Source of the DNA: Paenibacillus aquistagni
GTDB taxonomy: Bacteria > Bacillota > Bacilli > Paenibacillales > Paenibacillaceae
NCBI RefSeq assembly: GCF_900177815.1
Contig: NZ_FXAZ01000009.1
Location: 90,703-154,702, forward strand
DNA length: 64,000 nucleotides
Direction: 5' to 3'
Below are positions 24,653 to 34,818 of this stretch, piece by piece; positions within the stretch are counted from its first letter, which is position 1, and every line of letters begins with the position of its first letter. Under the pieces are notes generated by a model. The model was not told where the DNA came from, did no database searches, and was given only the letters and a program-made list of their open reading frames with translations. The translations under genes and the position numbers were made by a program.

Positions 24653-26390
24653 TAGTCTCCACCCCGCCTGCTTTCACTGGAATCTGAATTTTTGCTGTTA
24701 TGCCCCCATGAACGTTATGTGCAAATGAAAGCAAAGACTCTAACCCAAAAGATAGTTTCAAACGTTGAGCAACATTAATCAACCCTATTCGTTTATAATC
24801 AGGATTAGGTTCATCACTGCAAGCCAGCATACTTTCATTCAGCAGCTGCAGCATGGACTCATCCATGCCTATTCCGTTGTCGGCAACCTCAATGATGATG
24901 GCATCTATGTCTTGATAGGCTGAAATCCAGATTTGAGACTGCTGGCGCCTCGTATTATCGCCCTCCATGTCTTCATCAGCATCCATATCGACAAAACCAT
25001 GTACGATAGCATTTTCCACCAGCGGCTGCAGTAATAATTTTGGAAACTTAAGAGATTGAATGGGCGGCTCTACATCAACATGCAGTTGTACTCGAATATC
25101 ACTGCGCATTTGCATAATATCGACGTAATGGGCCAATAGCTCACATTCTTCTTGCATGGTTGAAGGTGTGTTGAATTTCATATAGGCGCGCAATAAACTC
25201 ATTAGTGAGTCGACCATGCCGCTATGCAGTCGATCATTCTGCAGCATTAAGCTGCACTTGATTGAATTAAGGGTATTCAATAGAAAGTGGGGACGAATTT
25301 GCATAAACAACGCCTCTAGTTCCATTACCCGTGTCTGTTCCTGCTGCTGTCCCATCTCATAAATGGATTTCTGCAATTGATCCAGCATTTGATTAATCGT
25401 TGTGCTGACCGCAGCAAACTCATCTTGTCCCTTCACTTGCAGCCTCACATCAAGCTTGCCTTTGCCAAATTGTCTTGCAACCTGCTGCATATGCTCAATG
25501 GGACGATGCAATCGTTTAGAGATCAGAAGGGCAAACAAAGAAAATAAAATAACAATGAGCAGGACTTCGAAAAGACTGATATAAACGGTCCTTGAAAAGA
25601 TGCTTCGAAACGTGTTGTTGCTCATCTCATACACAAGCTTCCAACCGTTTTTGCTCAACACAACTTCCGAACGCATGCGATCGTCCAGCTTATTGGCGTC
25701 TGATGCAAGCAATTGGGCGGAGCCGGCAATTCGATCACCATGTTCATCCAAGAGCGCAACATCCCATGACTTAACCGATTGTAATGCATTTTCGAAATAA
25801 GATTGTTCAATTCCGATCAGCAGCACAGCCGTATGTTCTTTACTGACACGATCGTAGATGACACGAGCGATATAATATTTACTCGCGCCTTCTTCTTCAA
25901 GCAGTCCTAACCACTGCAGCCGTTCTGGCTGTTCGAAATTGATTTTGCTATACAATTTAGGTAAATGGGGCAATAGTTGAGCCGGTTCATCTTCTCCTGA
26001 AGGGATAATAAACTGCTGGCGGTTAATTAAGTACATGTGCGTCTGCCTATTCAACGTTTTCGAATTGATAAGCGAAAATACAGCTCTGATTTGTGAGAAA
26101 TTCTCATAATCAGCAAAACTATTTAACTGCTTCACATCAGCGAATTGACGCAAGGTCGTTTTGAAGCCTGCATCGTTTACAATAAAATGGGAGGCAAACG
26201 TAGCATCATCGATTGTTTTGCTGAATTCTGCACCGATTACGTTCAACATGTTTTCGTTCGTTGCATGCAGCTTATCCAGCATCGATTCCTTAATTAAATA
26301 GAACGACTGCACAGATACAGCTAACATCGGTACGATCATAAAGATCATGAAGGAAAGTAACATTCGTTTATAATAAGTTAAATGGAACAT
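24627..26390 (-). CDS. YesM-like sensor histidine kinase
   Basis: 587 residues. One N-terminal membrane helix (about 12-32), a large extracellular dCache-like sensor (about 35-270), a second helix (about 275-297), HAMP domain, then the YesM-type His kinase region with phospho-acceptor in QIRPHFLLNTLNSI near 370 and an ATPase domain with LVENAIVHGF and EVADNGIGMDE. It should sense an extracellular sugar or its fragments and phosphorylate the overlapping response regulator. Confidence 0.94.
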   Translation of the reverse strand: MFHLTYYKRMLLSFMIFMIVPMLAVSVQSFYLIKESMLDKLHATNENMLNVIGAEFSKTIDDATFASHFIVNDAGFKTTLRQFADVKQLNSFADYENFSQIRAVFSLINSKTLNRQTHMYLINRQQFIIPSGEDEPAQLLPHLPKLYSKINFEQPERLQWLGLLEEEGASKYYIARVIYDRVSKEHTAVLLIGIEQSYFENALQSVKSWDVALLDEHGDRIAGSAQLLASDANKLDDRMRSEVVLSKNGWKLVYEMSNNTFRSIFSRTVYISLFEVLLIVILFSLFALLISKRLHRPIEHMQQVARQFGKGKLDVRLQVKGQDEFAAVSTTINQMLDQLQKSIYEMGQQQEQTRVMELEALFMQIRPHFLLNTLNSIKCSLMLQNDRLHSGMVDSLMSLLRAYMKFNTPSTMQEECELLAHYVDIMQMRSDIRVQLHVDVEPPIQSLKFPKLLLQPLVENAIVHGFVDMDADEDMEGDNTRRQQSQIWISAYQDIDAIIIEVADNGIGMDESMLQLLNESMLACSDEPNPDYKRIGLINVAQRLKLSFGLESLLSFAHNVHGGITAKIQIPVKAGGVETSDIQSDAY

Positions 26391-26449
26391 GAGGTTAACG
26401 TCACTTCCCTTCCTTCGTCATCCGTTACGGTTCATGCCACTTGATCTTC

Positions 26450-27643
26450 CTATTTCAATTTACGCTCATACCAATAGCCAGGAATATCCCGGGCAAGGCG
26501 CATGAGCGCTTCCAAGTAGTAATAATCGCCCCAAATCATATAATCATCAGGGGACAAACCACCATGGACGTAATACGAACCGTGCTTAAGCAAGCCTTCC
26601 GCTGCATCGTCGCCAATCGTAGCATAGTGGTTAATCAACGACTCCATACTGGCTGCGAGCATCTTCTCGAAGTAAGGACGATCAGGATCGGCAGCATCCA
26701 AATGTGGGATAAGCTCCGCCAATCCGGCGGCTACAATCGCTGAAGCGGAACTATCGCGATACGTATCAGCCGTAACAGGCGCATTGAAATCCCAATACGC
26801 AACACTGTCCTCAGGCAAATGCTCAAGGAAATAACGCGCCATACGCTTCGAAGTATCCAAAAATGCCGCATTTCCCGTATAACGATAGGAAAGCGCAAAA
26901 CCGTATACGCCCCAAGCTTGTCCCCGCGTCCACGTCGAACCGTTGCTGTAGCCCTGATGGGTGGCGCCGCCGATGGGAACGCCCGTCTTGCTATCAAAGA
27001 AGAAAGTATGATACGAGCTATCATCGCCTCTAACAAGATAGCGCCGTGTTTTCTCTGCTTGGATCTCTGCAATTTCACGATACTTTGGATCACCAGTCTG
27101 CTCACTTGCCCAATACAACAATGGCAGATTCAGCAAGCAATCGATAATGATACGACCCGCCTCTTGCTCGTTATCTTGCGCTCCCCAAGCTTGAATATAA
27201 CCGCTGCCATCGCTTGTGCTGCGCCAACGTTTTACGAGATGATCAGCTGCAGCCAATGTCAGCTCACGAGCGCGCTCATCGCCTGTTATGATCCACTGCG
27301 CTTTGGAAGACAAGCTGTATAAGAATCCAATATCATGATGATCCAAGACAACTTTTTGCTCAAAGCGCTTCTGAAAACGATCCACCGTAGCTTCCGCAGC
27401 CTGCCGATAGCGCTCATCGTGTGAATACTCATAGCATAGCCACAATATTCCTGACCAGAAGCCATTTGTCCAATCGTCATTATTATTCAATTGATATTTT
27501 CCATTAAGGCTAACATGCGGGAACTGAGCTCCAAACTTCTCGATATTCATTAGCGTTTTTGCTAAAATGTCTTCAATTGCTTGCGTGTAAAGTTGATTGG
27601 CTTGCATGGCCGTTGTTTGCATCCCCTCTGTAGACATCTGCAT
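26450..27643 (-). CDS. GH88 unsaturated glucuronyl hydrolase
   Basis: 397 residues from ATG 27643 (GAGAGG upstream; the frame extends to 27703 over the promoter). An alpha6/alpha6 barrel enzyme that hydrates the double bond of unsaturated uronate left by lyases, releasing 4-deoxy-5-keto-uronate. The two catalytic Asp motifs are HDIGFLYSLSS and IIDCLLNLPLLYWAS. Also RGQAWGVYGFALSYRYTG. Cytosolic. It provides the link from the PL8 lyase products to KduI. Followed after 59 bases by the sensor kinase gene, so co-transcription is likely. Confidence 0.94.
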   Translation of the reverse strand: MQMSTEGMQTTAMQANQLYTQAIEDILAKTLMNIEKFGAQFPHVSLNGKYQLNNNDDWTNGFWSGILWLCYEYSHDERYRQAAEATVDRFQKRFEQKVVLDHHDIGFLYSLSSKAQWIITGDERARELTLAAADHLVKRWRSTSDGSGYIQAWGAQDNEQEAGRIIIDCLLNLPLLYWASEQTGDPKYREIAEIQAEKTRRYLVRGDDSSYHTFFFDSKTGVPIGGATHQGYSNGSTWTRGQAWGVYGFALSYRYTGNAAFLDTSKRMARYFLEHLPEDSVAYWDFNAPVTADTYRDSSASAIVAAGLAELIPHLDAADPDRPYFEKMLAASMESLINHYATIGDDAAEGLLKHGSYYVHGGLSPDDYMIWGDYYYLEALMRLARDIPGYWYERKLK

Positions 27644-27682
27644 TTCAGTCCTCTCTGTCGAAAAATACTCTACGCTAACTAT

Positions 27683-27746
27683 ATGATAGCGCATACATTT
27701 CATATAATGTAGCGTTTATTTTATGGTTGCGTGAACAATTTTTACT
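27683..27746 (-). promoter_or_regulatory. Regulon promoter of GH88 gene with cre-like site
   Basis: Minus strand: box 1 AGTAAAAAT (27738-27746), box 2 CCATAAAAT (27718-27726), -10 TATCAT (27683-27688, 38 bases after box 2). A cre-like TGTATGCGCTATCA (27684-27697, one mismatch to TGWAANCGNTWNCA) overlaps the -10, consistent with CcpA repression. Confidence 0.55.
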
Positions 27747-27769
27747 TTTTGAGTTGATTCGCGTTCCTC

Positions 27770-29587
27770 TTATTTCACTTTCACCGTTGTCGTTTGCCCG
27801 TTATAGTGCACGATGACGCCTTCTTCTGTCAGCTTCACCTCAGGCAGCTGCGACTCGCAGCCAGTAGGAATTCCAGCCATCACGCTTACTAATACATGTG
27901 TGCCTGGCTGAAGCTCAGCACGCAGTGCAGGCATCAACGTGCGCTCAAAGAATAGATTGGTATTAGGCTCGACGCGAATCATCTCTGCTTGTGTGAATCC
28001 TGTAACCGCCTTGGCGATGGTGCTGCCTACAGGCGACTGGTAACTTGCCAAGCTTGTCTCGACTACAGCTGTGTCGCCACTGCTAACCGTGTGGAATGGC
28101 GCTGAGAAACTGGCATCATAGGCAATGAGGGAGCGGCTCGTTTCCAGCTCATGAATGCGTACATGGCTGTCGCCACAAGGAACAATCGTACTGCGAATCA
28201 TAACGCCAACTTGCGGCTGCCAGTTATGCACAAGCCGATCCTCATGCAGCTCATAGCTCGTATCGAGCGGCTTATCACGAAAATGCACGCCATCTTCACT
28301 AACCGCAAGCACACTATCGAAGGCACCTTCGTAGTAGTAATAATTACTGCGCGGCACACTAAAGCCAAATACCGTCGAATAGGCAAATTTAGAGTACTTG
28401 GCGCAAGCATGGTTCTGATAACCGATAAATTGACCTACCGGATACATAAGCACATGTCGCGAATGATGCGTATGCTCAATCATCGCCTTCATGCTCGGCA
28501 GCGACAGTCGACCCGGCGACACCTTCTGCTCAACTTCCTCTGCCTGCCAATAAGGATGGTCATCTGAAACTGCAAGCAATAAGAAGCTTTTGAACGCCCA
28601 ATACGGGGAACCCGCACCGTTATATCCCTCGCCCATCACCAAGTTCTGATAATGATAGCCTACGCTCAGCACGCCATCTGCCGTAAAAATAGGATGGTTC
28701 ATCCAGCTTCGCATGTTGCGCGCATACAAGCCTTTAATGACGCCCCATGGCAGCGCCTCAACATCGGCCAGCACAAGCGCGCTCCAGAAGCTTGCTTGCG
28801 CGAAGCGATACGCTAGACTGCGGCCAAAAGGAATCGCCTCTCCCTTGCTATCAAACCAATACTGATAGCTCTGCGCAAAAAGGATCGCCCGCTCTTTCAA
28901 CCTAGCTGCCCGCTCCGGATCTTCATCCGCCATGAATCTAACGTAGATTAAGCTATAGTAATGAAACGCCCATGGGATGTAATAATCAAACTGCTGATCT
29001 ACACCGTCGAAATACCAGCCATCGCCAACATAACACGACTCAATCAGAGCAAAATCTTCTTCGATCTTCTCCTGCGAGTACTTCATTCCAAGCCGCTTCA
29101 GTGCCACATTCACTAAGATGCGAAAGAAGTGCCAGTTATTCGGTGCCAAGCGGCGCTCATTAATTTGCCATAACCAGTCTGCCAACTGCTGCTGTTCCAT
29201 CTCGGATAGAATATTCCACGTCTTGTCCGGTGCAAGCAGCAGTGTAGTCGCGATAGATGCCATCTCGACCAGCAGCTGATCGCCATCCATCATCTTGCCG
29301 TAATAATGCTCGCTGTGCGGGTTGCAGCCCGCCGCTAGTCCACGCATCCATTGATGCTGCAGCTGTTCATCTTCATAATGAACAAGGTAAGGTCCCAAGC
29401 CCCACAGTATTCGCAAGAATCCTTCGGCATCTCTGCGATTTTCAGTATAGACCGTGCCGTGGCTTCCTAGCGCTAAGTGTCCAGGCTGTTCTGCTGCCCG
29501 CGACCTTAGAGGCTGCACTAACGTCAACAGGGCTTCCGCTATATCATCACGATGATTCCACTGCATGCTACGTATTTTCTCCATCAC
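27770..29587 (-). CDS. DUF2264 protein, probable glycoside hydrolase
   Basis: 605 residues with no signal peptide. The N-terminal 380 residues match the DUF2264 alpha/alpha-barrel pattern (LPPNNWHFFRILVNVALK-like stretch, DGWYFDGVDQQFDYYIPWAF, GEAIPFGRSLAYRFAQASFW). The C-terminal 220 residues are a beta-sandwich. Members of this family occur in loci for uronate-containing glycans and some have been placed among CAZyme families as uronidases; that assignment is from memory. The 134 bases upstream contain a hairpin but no tandem box, so it may depend on read-through from kduI. Confidence 0.8.
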   Translation of the reverse strand: MMEKIRSMQWNHRDDIAEALLTLVQPLRSRAAEQPGHLALGSHGTVYTENRRDAEGFLRILWGLGPYLVHYEDEQLQHQWMRGLAAGCNPHSEHYYGKMMDGDQLLVEMASIATTLLLAPDKTWNILSEMEQQQLADWLWQINERRLAPNNWHFFRILVNVALKRLGMKYSQEKIEEDFALIESCYVGDGWYFDGVDQQFDYYIPWAFHYYSLIYVRFMADEDPERAARLKERAILFAQSYQYWFDSKGEAIPFGRSLAYRFAQASFWSALVLADVEALPWGVIKGLYARNMRSWMNHPIFTADGVLSVGYHYQNLVMGEGYNGAGSPYWAFKSFLLLAVSDDHPYWQAEEVEQKVSPGRLSLPSMKAMIEHTHHSRHVLMYPVGQFIGYQNHACAKYSKFAYSTVFGFSVPRSNYYYYEGAFDSVLAVSEDGVHFRDKPLDTSYELHEDRLVHNWQPQVGVMIRSTIVPCGDSHVRIHELETSRSLIAYDASFSAPFHTVSSGDTAVVETSLASYQSPVGSTIAKAVTGFTQAEMIRVEPNTNLFFERTLMPALRAELQPGTHVLVSVMAGIPTGCESQLPEVKLTEEGVIVHYNGQTTTVKVK

Positions 29588-29666
29588 GATTATTCACGCT
29601 TCCTTCAACAGTTTTCACAGCACAACAACCCTTATCACTCACATCGTACACTCAAATAACGTACAA

Positions 29667-29695
29667 AGACTAACAGCAGCATACTTCTGTTAGTC
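29667..29695 (-). terminator. Hairpin between SDR and DUF2264 genes
   Basis: Minus strand GACTAACAG / CTGTTAGTC with a ten-base loop, then TTTG. Weak T tract suggests partial termination or mRNA processing. Confidence 0.5.
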
Positions 29696-29721
29696 TCTAT
29701 ATATTAATCTACTATTCGAAA

Positions 29722-30534
29722 TTAAGGCTGCTTCCCAATATAAGCAAGAATGCCTCCGTCAACATATAAAATGTGCCCATTGACAAAGTCACTAGCAGGT
29801 GAAGCCAAGAATACGGCAGGACCTGCCAAATCCTCTGTATCGCCCCAACGCTCTGCAGGCGTCTTCGCAATAATAAAGGAATCAAACGGATGACGGCTGC
29901 CATCAGCTTGAAGTTCACGCAGCGGCGCTGTTTGCGGCGTCGCAATGTAGCCTGGCCCGATACCATTACATTGGATGTTATATTTGCCATACTCAGAAGC
30001 GATATTGCGGGTCAGCATCTTAAGACCGCCTTTGGCAGCAGCATAAGCAGACACGGTCTCCCGTCCTAGTTCACTCATCATCGAGCAAATATTAATAATT
30101 TTTCCGCCGCCTTTTTTCATCATGCCTGGAATAACCGCTTTGGAAACAATAAATGGCCCGTTCAAGTCAATATCAATCACTTCACGGAACTCCTCCGCAC
30201 TCATTTCGATCATTGGAATCCGCTTAATAATGCCAGCATTGTTGACTAGAATATCAATAACTCCGACTTCCGCTTCAATCTGCTCTACCATCGCTTGGAC
30301 ACCTGGCTCGTCGGTCACGTCGCATACATATCCATGTGCCTCAATGCCCATTTCTTTATAAGCCGCTATGCCGCGCTCTACACCTTCTGGCTTGCGGTCA
30401 TTAAATACAATGGTTGCGCCCGCACGCGCCATAGCGCTTGCCAATTCAAATCCGATCCCGTACACGGCACCTGTAACGAGAGCTACCTTGCCATCAAGGC
30501 GAAATCGATCTACCGAAAATGGTGTCATCTTCAT
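29722..30534 (-). CDS. SDR oxidoreductase, KduD/gluconate-5-dehydrogenase-like
   Basis: 270 residues. Rossmann motif VTGAVYGIGFELA, NNAG at about 90-93, catalytic Ser/Tyr/Lys in SMMSELGRETVSAYAAAKGG, and C-terminal FVNGHILYVDGG. The family includes KduD (2-dehydro-3-deoxy-D-gluconate 5-dehydrogenase), which reduces the KduI product to KDG. The neighbour kduI, 31 bases upstream, supports that reaction over gluconate oxidation. Start has GAGAGGGGA. The second residue of the usual TGxxxGIG motif pattern is intact. Confidence 0.88.
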   Translation of the reverse strand: MKMTPFSVDRFRLDGKVALVTGAVYGIGFELASAMARAGATIVFNDRKPEGVERGIAAYKEMGIEAHGYVCDVTDEPGVQAMVEQIEAEVGVIDILVNNAGIIKRIPMIEMSAEEFREVIDIDLNGPFIVSKAVIPGMMKKGGGKIINICSMMSELGRETVSAYAAAKGGLKMLTRNIASEYGKYNIQCNGIGPGYIATPQTAPLRELQADGSRHPFDSFIIAKTPAERWGDTEDLAGPAVFLASPASDFVNGHILYVDGGILAYIGKQP

Positions 30535-30565
30535 ATTCCCCTCTCTATATACCCAATTTATTTAT

Positions 30566-31405
30566 CTACTTTAGATCGTCCATATCGACCATATCCATAT
30601 CCGTGTACGTGATATTCTCGCCGCACATAGCCCAGATAAACGTATAATTGCTCGTGCCGACACCGGTGTGGATCGACCAGCTTGGACTGATAATCGCTTG
30701 CTCATTGCCGACAACAAGATGCTTCGTTTCATCCGGTTTGCCCATGAAGTGAAATGCTTTGTTGTTGCCTTCCAAATCGAAATAAACATATGCTTCCATG
30801 CGCCGTTCATGCGTGTGGCACGGCATCGTGTTCCAAGCGCTGCCTTCTTCTAAGTGCGTATAGCCCATTTGCAGCTGGCAGGACTGACACACATTCGGAT
30901 GAACATACTGATAAATTTTGCGCTTATTCAGAGTGTTATCAGCGCCTGTCTCCATTGGCTTAATGTTATCAATGGAAATACGCACATTTGGATATTTGTG
31001 ATGAGCTGGGCTTGAAGCAATATAAAATTTCGCTGGATGATTAGCATCTGCACTAGCAAACAGCACTTCTTTTGTCTCTTTTCCGATATAGTAGCCATCC
31101 TGATTGTTCATCGCTTCACGTACACCATCAATCGTAATAAACCCAGGACCACCGATATTAATGACACCTAATTCACGACGCTCCAGAAAGTACTCCACGC
31201 CCAAATCTTTATTAAGCTTAATCTCCAACGGCTCATTCGCAGGTGTTACGCCACCAAAAATCAAACGGTCATTATGCGAGTAAGTCAAACGAATTTCACC
31301 GGGAACAAACACCTGCTCCACTAAAAACTCCTTACGCAATTCTTCTGTTGTCATACGTGCGATCGATTCTGGCGCATACGCGTAGCGTGTCTCCATAGTT
31401 TGCAT
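30566..31405 (-). CDS. kduI: 5-dehydro-4-deoxy-D-glucuronate isomerase
   Basis: 279 residues, the standard length. A zinc cupin: the metal ligands appear in CHTHERRMEAYVYF (HxH and Glu) and SWSIHTGVGTSNYTFIWAM (final His). It isomerises 4-deoxy-L-threo-5-hexosulose uronate, produced from GH88, to 2,5-diketo-3-deoxygluconate. First gene after a regulon promoter at 31485-31549; kduD-like gene follows. Confidence 0.96.
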   Translation of the reverse strand: MQTMETRYAYAPESIARMTTEELRKEFLVEQVFVPGEIRLTYSHNDRLIFGGVTPANEPLEIKLNKDLGVEYFLERRELGVINIGGPGFITIDGVREAMNNQDGYYIGKETKEVLFASADANHPAKFYIASSPAHHKYPNVRISIDNIKPMETGADNTLNKRKIYQYVHPNVCQSCQLQMGYTHLEEGSAWNTMPCHTHERRMEAYVYFDLEGNNKAFHFMGKPDETKHLVVGNEQAIISPSWSIHTGVGTSNYTFIWAMCGENITYTDMDMVDMDDLK

Positions 31406-31484
31406 TTCTACTCGTTCCTCCCGATATCATAGACTTGAATCATCACAATGAACATTGCGATTATTCGATATTGAACCTACAACC

Positions 31485-31549
31485 ATCATAGTGAATACAC
31501 CCAGCATTAGTAAGTTAATAATTTTGCTCGAATGTGTACAATTTTGACT
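31485..31549 (-). promoter_or_regulatory. Regulon promoter of kduI (tandem box)
   Basis: Minus strand: box 1 AGTCAAAAT (31541-31549), box 2 GAGCAAAAT (31521-31529, 20 bases on), -10 TATGAT (31485-31490, 39 bases after box 2). Confidence 0.65.
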
Positions 31550-31605
31550 TTATTGCCTTTCTTACTTTTTTATTTCCTTGCCATGCATACATACTCAAGC
31601 GGAAC

Positions 31606-34044
31606 CTACGCTAAGCTTACGGTAATCGTCGCTCCAAGCGGGATATCCAGCTGATACGTATGTGGCGCAGGCTGTGATACGGTTACTGCCATTGATGGCT
31701 TATCCGTATCAAAAGCAAGCGGAACCGTACTATAAATAACACAAGGCTTACCAAGCATAGACGTTATCTGCGCCTGCTGCAGCTTACCTGCCTGCCAAGC
31801 CATATCAACGGCGAATCCACCGCGGGCACGCAAGCCCGTAACATGACCTTGCTGCCACGCACTCGGAAGAGCGGGCAGCAACCGGATTTCACCCCCGTGC
31901 GACTGCAACAGCATCTCTTGCATCGCAGCTGCTCCACCAAAGTTGGCATCGATTTGGAATGGAGGATGGTCGCCGAACAAGTTCGAATGCACCGCTGTGC
32001 TTAATAGATTGCGTAAGCTCAGATGTGCCTGATCTCCTTCATCCAGCCTTGACCAGAAGTTGGCGATCCACGCCTGACTCCAGCCCGTATGTCCTCCACC
32101 ATGGGTAAGGCGCCGCTGCAGCGTGAACTTAGCAGCTTGTCCAAGCTCAGGGCTGTGATGAGGAATGATCTGTTCCCCTGGATGCAAAGCGAATAGATGA
32201 GAAATGTGACGATGCCCGAGCTCGACTTCATCATAGTCAACCGCCCATTCCATAATTTGCCCATGGCGTCCGATTTGCGGCTGCGGCAGCTTACTGCGCA
32301 CATGCTGCCACTGTTCCAATAATGCTTTGTCTTCTTTGTCCAGCTGTTCCATGTTCCCTTCTGCATCCTGCTGCAGCAGCTCACCAGCACGGATACATGC
32401 TGTAAACAACGCATGCAAAATTTGCGAGTCCATCGACGGACCATAGCATAGCGCCCCGACTTCCCCCTGGTCACTGCGATATGAGTTTTCTGGTGATAGT
32501 GAGGGTACGGTTACCAGTTGGCCGGATGGCAGCTCGTATAAGAAGTCTAGGAAAAATAACGACGCTTCTTTCAACACCGGATACGCACGTTCGCGCAAAA
32601 ACGACAGTGAGCCGTTGTAACAATAATGCTCCCACATATGCAGCGCAATCCATGCGCCACCCATCGGCCACATATTGGCGCTCACATATTGGCCGTAAAT
32701 GCCTGTATCCGCCCACAGATTGCTGCTCGTGTGAGCAACAAAGCCGCGTGCGCCGTAAATATTGCGCGCTGTTCGGCGTCCATTGACGACTAAGCGTTCA
32801 ATAAAGTCAAACAGCGGCATGTGGCATTCCGCTAAATTCCCCGTCTCGGCAAGCCAGTAGTTCATCTGCAAGTTAATGTTCAGATGAAAGTCCGATTCCC
32901 ATGGAGGCGTATAGCTGTCGTTCCAGATTCCTTGCAAGTTAGCGGGCAGCGTTCCCGGTCTGGAGCTGGCAAGCAGCAGATATCGCCCATACTGATAAAA
33001 CAGCGCCTCAAGCCCATTATCAGCGGCACCCTGCCGATATCGTTCCAATCGCTCTGACGTGGACAAGCATTGCTGTCCATGAATCTGCTGCTGTGACTCA
33101 GCTCTTCTTCCTTCCACCGCTTCCAAATCCAACGTCACACGGTTAAACAGCGGCTTATAATCATCCAAATGCCGCTGCTTCAAAGTCTCATATGGCACTT
33201 TTGCTGCCTGTCTCGCCTGCTGCCATGCAGCAGCATAGGGTTCCGCACAGCGAAAGGAAGTCTGCGCTGCTACAATAAGCGTGACAGCACGAGCTTGGCG
33301 AACATCAAGATAATTGCCCGCCGTCTGACATTGTCCACCTTCAGCGACTGCCCGCATCACAACGGCGTAACGTACGCCATCTGCTCCTAATTGTCCTTGC
33401 ATAGAGATGGCCAATTCATCATCTGTATCAACAAATTCTCCGTTGAACGGTCTACGGTCGATCTTAGCTGTAAAGGTTAAGCCAGCTGTATCGGTCGTTG
33501 TCAACCGGATGACCAGCACTTGATCGGCAGCACTAGCAAACATCTCGCGGCAGTACTGAATGGCATCTGCCCGAGCTTCACCTGCAGCCTCAGCTGCCGT
33601 TTTGGCTTCCGCAGCTGCCTCTTGCTGCTCCACTTCATAATTTACCTGAACCAAGGCATGATCCAAATCTAGCTTACGACCATAATGATTGATTGCATGA
33701 ACGTCTATATTCGCATCGAAATCCAAAAACAAGCTGCCTAGTGTCTGATAAGGGTGGAAATATTGAGGTACGTTCGTCATATGCTTCAACACTAGCTGTT
33801 CTGCCTTGCGTACGTTACCCTGCAGCAACAAGTTTTTAATTTCCGGGAGTGCCGCCTGCGCAGCGCTGTTATCGTTATCTCTGGTGCCACCGTACCAAAT
33901 CGAATCTTCATTCAATTGAATGTGCTCGCGCTGTATCCCCCCGTATACCATTCCCCCTAAGCGCCCGTTGCCGATTGGAAATGCTTCGGTCCATTTGCTG
34001 GCTGCTGTCTGCTCAAGCAAATAATAGCTGTTTATATGATTCAT
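31606..34044 (-). CDS. GH95 alpha-L-fucosidase (or alpha-L-galactosidase)
   Basis: 812 residues from ATG 34044 (GAGGG upstream; the frame extends to 34080). The N-terminal beta domain has [15 protein letters not shown] and [13 protein letters not shown]; the alpha6/alpha6 barrel has [20 protein letters not shown] and [15 protein letters not shown] with the catalytic Asn pair, and [18 protein letters not shown] near the end. GH95 removes terminal alpha-1,2-fucose by inversion, or alpha-galactose in the L-form. No signal peptide, so it works on imported oligosaccharides. A His/Ala/Glu-rich insertion of about 20 residues lies around 160-175. Confidence 0.95.
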   Translation of the reverse strand: MNHINSYYLLEQTAASKWTEAFPIGNGRLGGMVYGGIQREHIQLNEDSIWYGGTRDNDNSAAQAALPEIKNLLLQGNVRKAEQLVLKHMTNVPQYFHPYQTLGSLFLDFDANIDVHAINHYGRKLDLDHALVQVNYEVEQQEAAAEAKTAAEAAGEARADAIQYCREMFASAADQVLVIRLTTTDTAGLTFTAKIDRRPFNGEFVDTDDELAISMQGQLGADGVRYAVVMRAVAEGGQCQTAGNYLDVRQARAVTLIVAAQTSFRCAEPYAAAWQQARQAAKVPYETLKQRHLDDYKPLFNRVTLDLEAVEGRRAESQQQIHGQQCLSTSERLERYRQGAADNGLEALFYQYGRYLLLASSRPGTLPANLQGIWNDSYTPPWESDFHLNINLQMNYWLAETGNLAECHMPLFDFIERLVVNGRRTARNIYGARGFVAHTSSNLWADTGIYGQYVSANMWPMGGAWIALHMWEHYCYNGSLSFLRERAYPVLKEASLFFLDFLYELPSGQLVTVPSLSPENSYRSDQGEVGALCYGPSMDSQILHALFTACIRAGELLQQDAEGNMEQLDKEDKALLEQWQHVRSKLPQPQIGRHGQIMEWAVDYDEVELGHRHISHLFALHPGEQIIPHHSPELGQAAKFTLQRRLTHGGGHTGWSQAWIANFWSRLDEGDQAHLSLRNLLSTAVHSNLFGDHPPFQIDANFGGAAAMQEMLLQSHGGEIRLLPALPSAWQQGHVTGLRARGGFAVDMAWQAGKLQQAQITSMLGKPCVIYSTVPLAFDTDKPSMAVTVSQPAPHTYQLDIPLGATITVSLA

Positions 34045-34112
34045 TAAGCTACCCTCATTTCTTTTAAGAGTCATGTGCAATAGCTTGCTTCTCCAGTATC
34101 ATACTTCGCACC

Positions 34113-34178
34113 ATTATATCGACTTTCTGCCTACAAATAGATGCACGATTATGACCATGTATGTGTTGTTTATTGACA
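34113..34178 (-). promoter_or_regulatory. Regulon promoter of GH95 gene (tandem box)
   Basis: Minus strand: box 1 TGTCAATAA (34170-34178), box 2 GGTCATAAT (34148-34156, 22 bases on), -10 TATAAT (34113-34118, 38 bases after box 2). The 34179-34443 stretch beyond it holds nothing further that I can support. Confidence 0.72.
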
Positions 34179-34443
34179 TCCCGTATGCTTCAACTGCTCT
34201 TTCATGATCGATTATCGGAAGAAAATAAACGGGTAAACGGAGAAAAGGGATAATGTCGTTATACCGTAAAAGAGAGGAACAGCTATTGAATGGCACTAAC
34301 TACATATGATAATGTGGATAATTAAAGTAAAATCCGTTTGATTGCAAATCGATTAATATAATGCTGAAAAGAGTGGTAAGCATGAAGTCATATACGAACT
34401 GGAGATTTACGATCACCATTTTCAAAGAAGTGATGAAAGGAGC

Positions 34444-34671
34444 GTGATATTTCTCGATCCCGACAACATTGGCAAAGGGTATGGGAAACAAATGATGCAA
34501 ATATGCATCAATGGTTTTGGGATCACGTCCGTTGATGTGAATAAACAAAATGAGAATGCGACAAGGTTTTACTTAAAAAGCGGTTTTGCAATAACCGGTG
34601 AAGATTTGACGGATGGAGCAGGCCGCCCTTACCCCATTTTACATTTGAAATACAATGAACAGCAGAAGTAA
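34444..34671 (+). pseudogene. GNAT acetyltransferase remnant, C-terminal half only
   Basis: The frame codes FLDPDNIGKGYGKQMMQ, which is the acetyl-CoA binding loop of GNAT enzymes, then VDVNKQNENATRFYLKSGF and a typical GRPYPILHLKY end. The N-terminal half with the first strands is missing; the in-frame sequence upstream meets a stop near 34350 and does not look like GNAT. So this is a 5'-truncated relic. It is the only rightward coding sequence in the locus. Confidence 0.65.
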
Positions 34672-34771
34672 TTCTTCTGTTCACCAACATCATTCGAGTT
34701 CATCGTGGCTAACCATTAGTCCAATGTTATTTAGAAAAAACGTATCAAGATCCAACGATTAATGAGAGAAA

Positions 34772-34809
34772 AAGCAAGTATCAAGGCTTCTCTGACCTTG
34801 GTACTTGCT
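34772..34809 (-). terminator. Terminator of the GH29-kdgK-eda operon
   Basis: Minus strand AGCAAGTACCAAGG / CCTTGATACTTGCT, loop of nine or ten bases, then TTTTTCTC, located ten bases after the eda stop. Also closes the converging remnant gene. Confidence 0.85.
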
Positions 34810-34818
34810 CTTTATATT

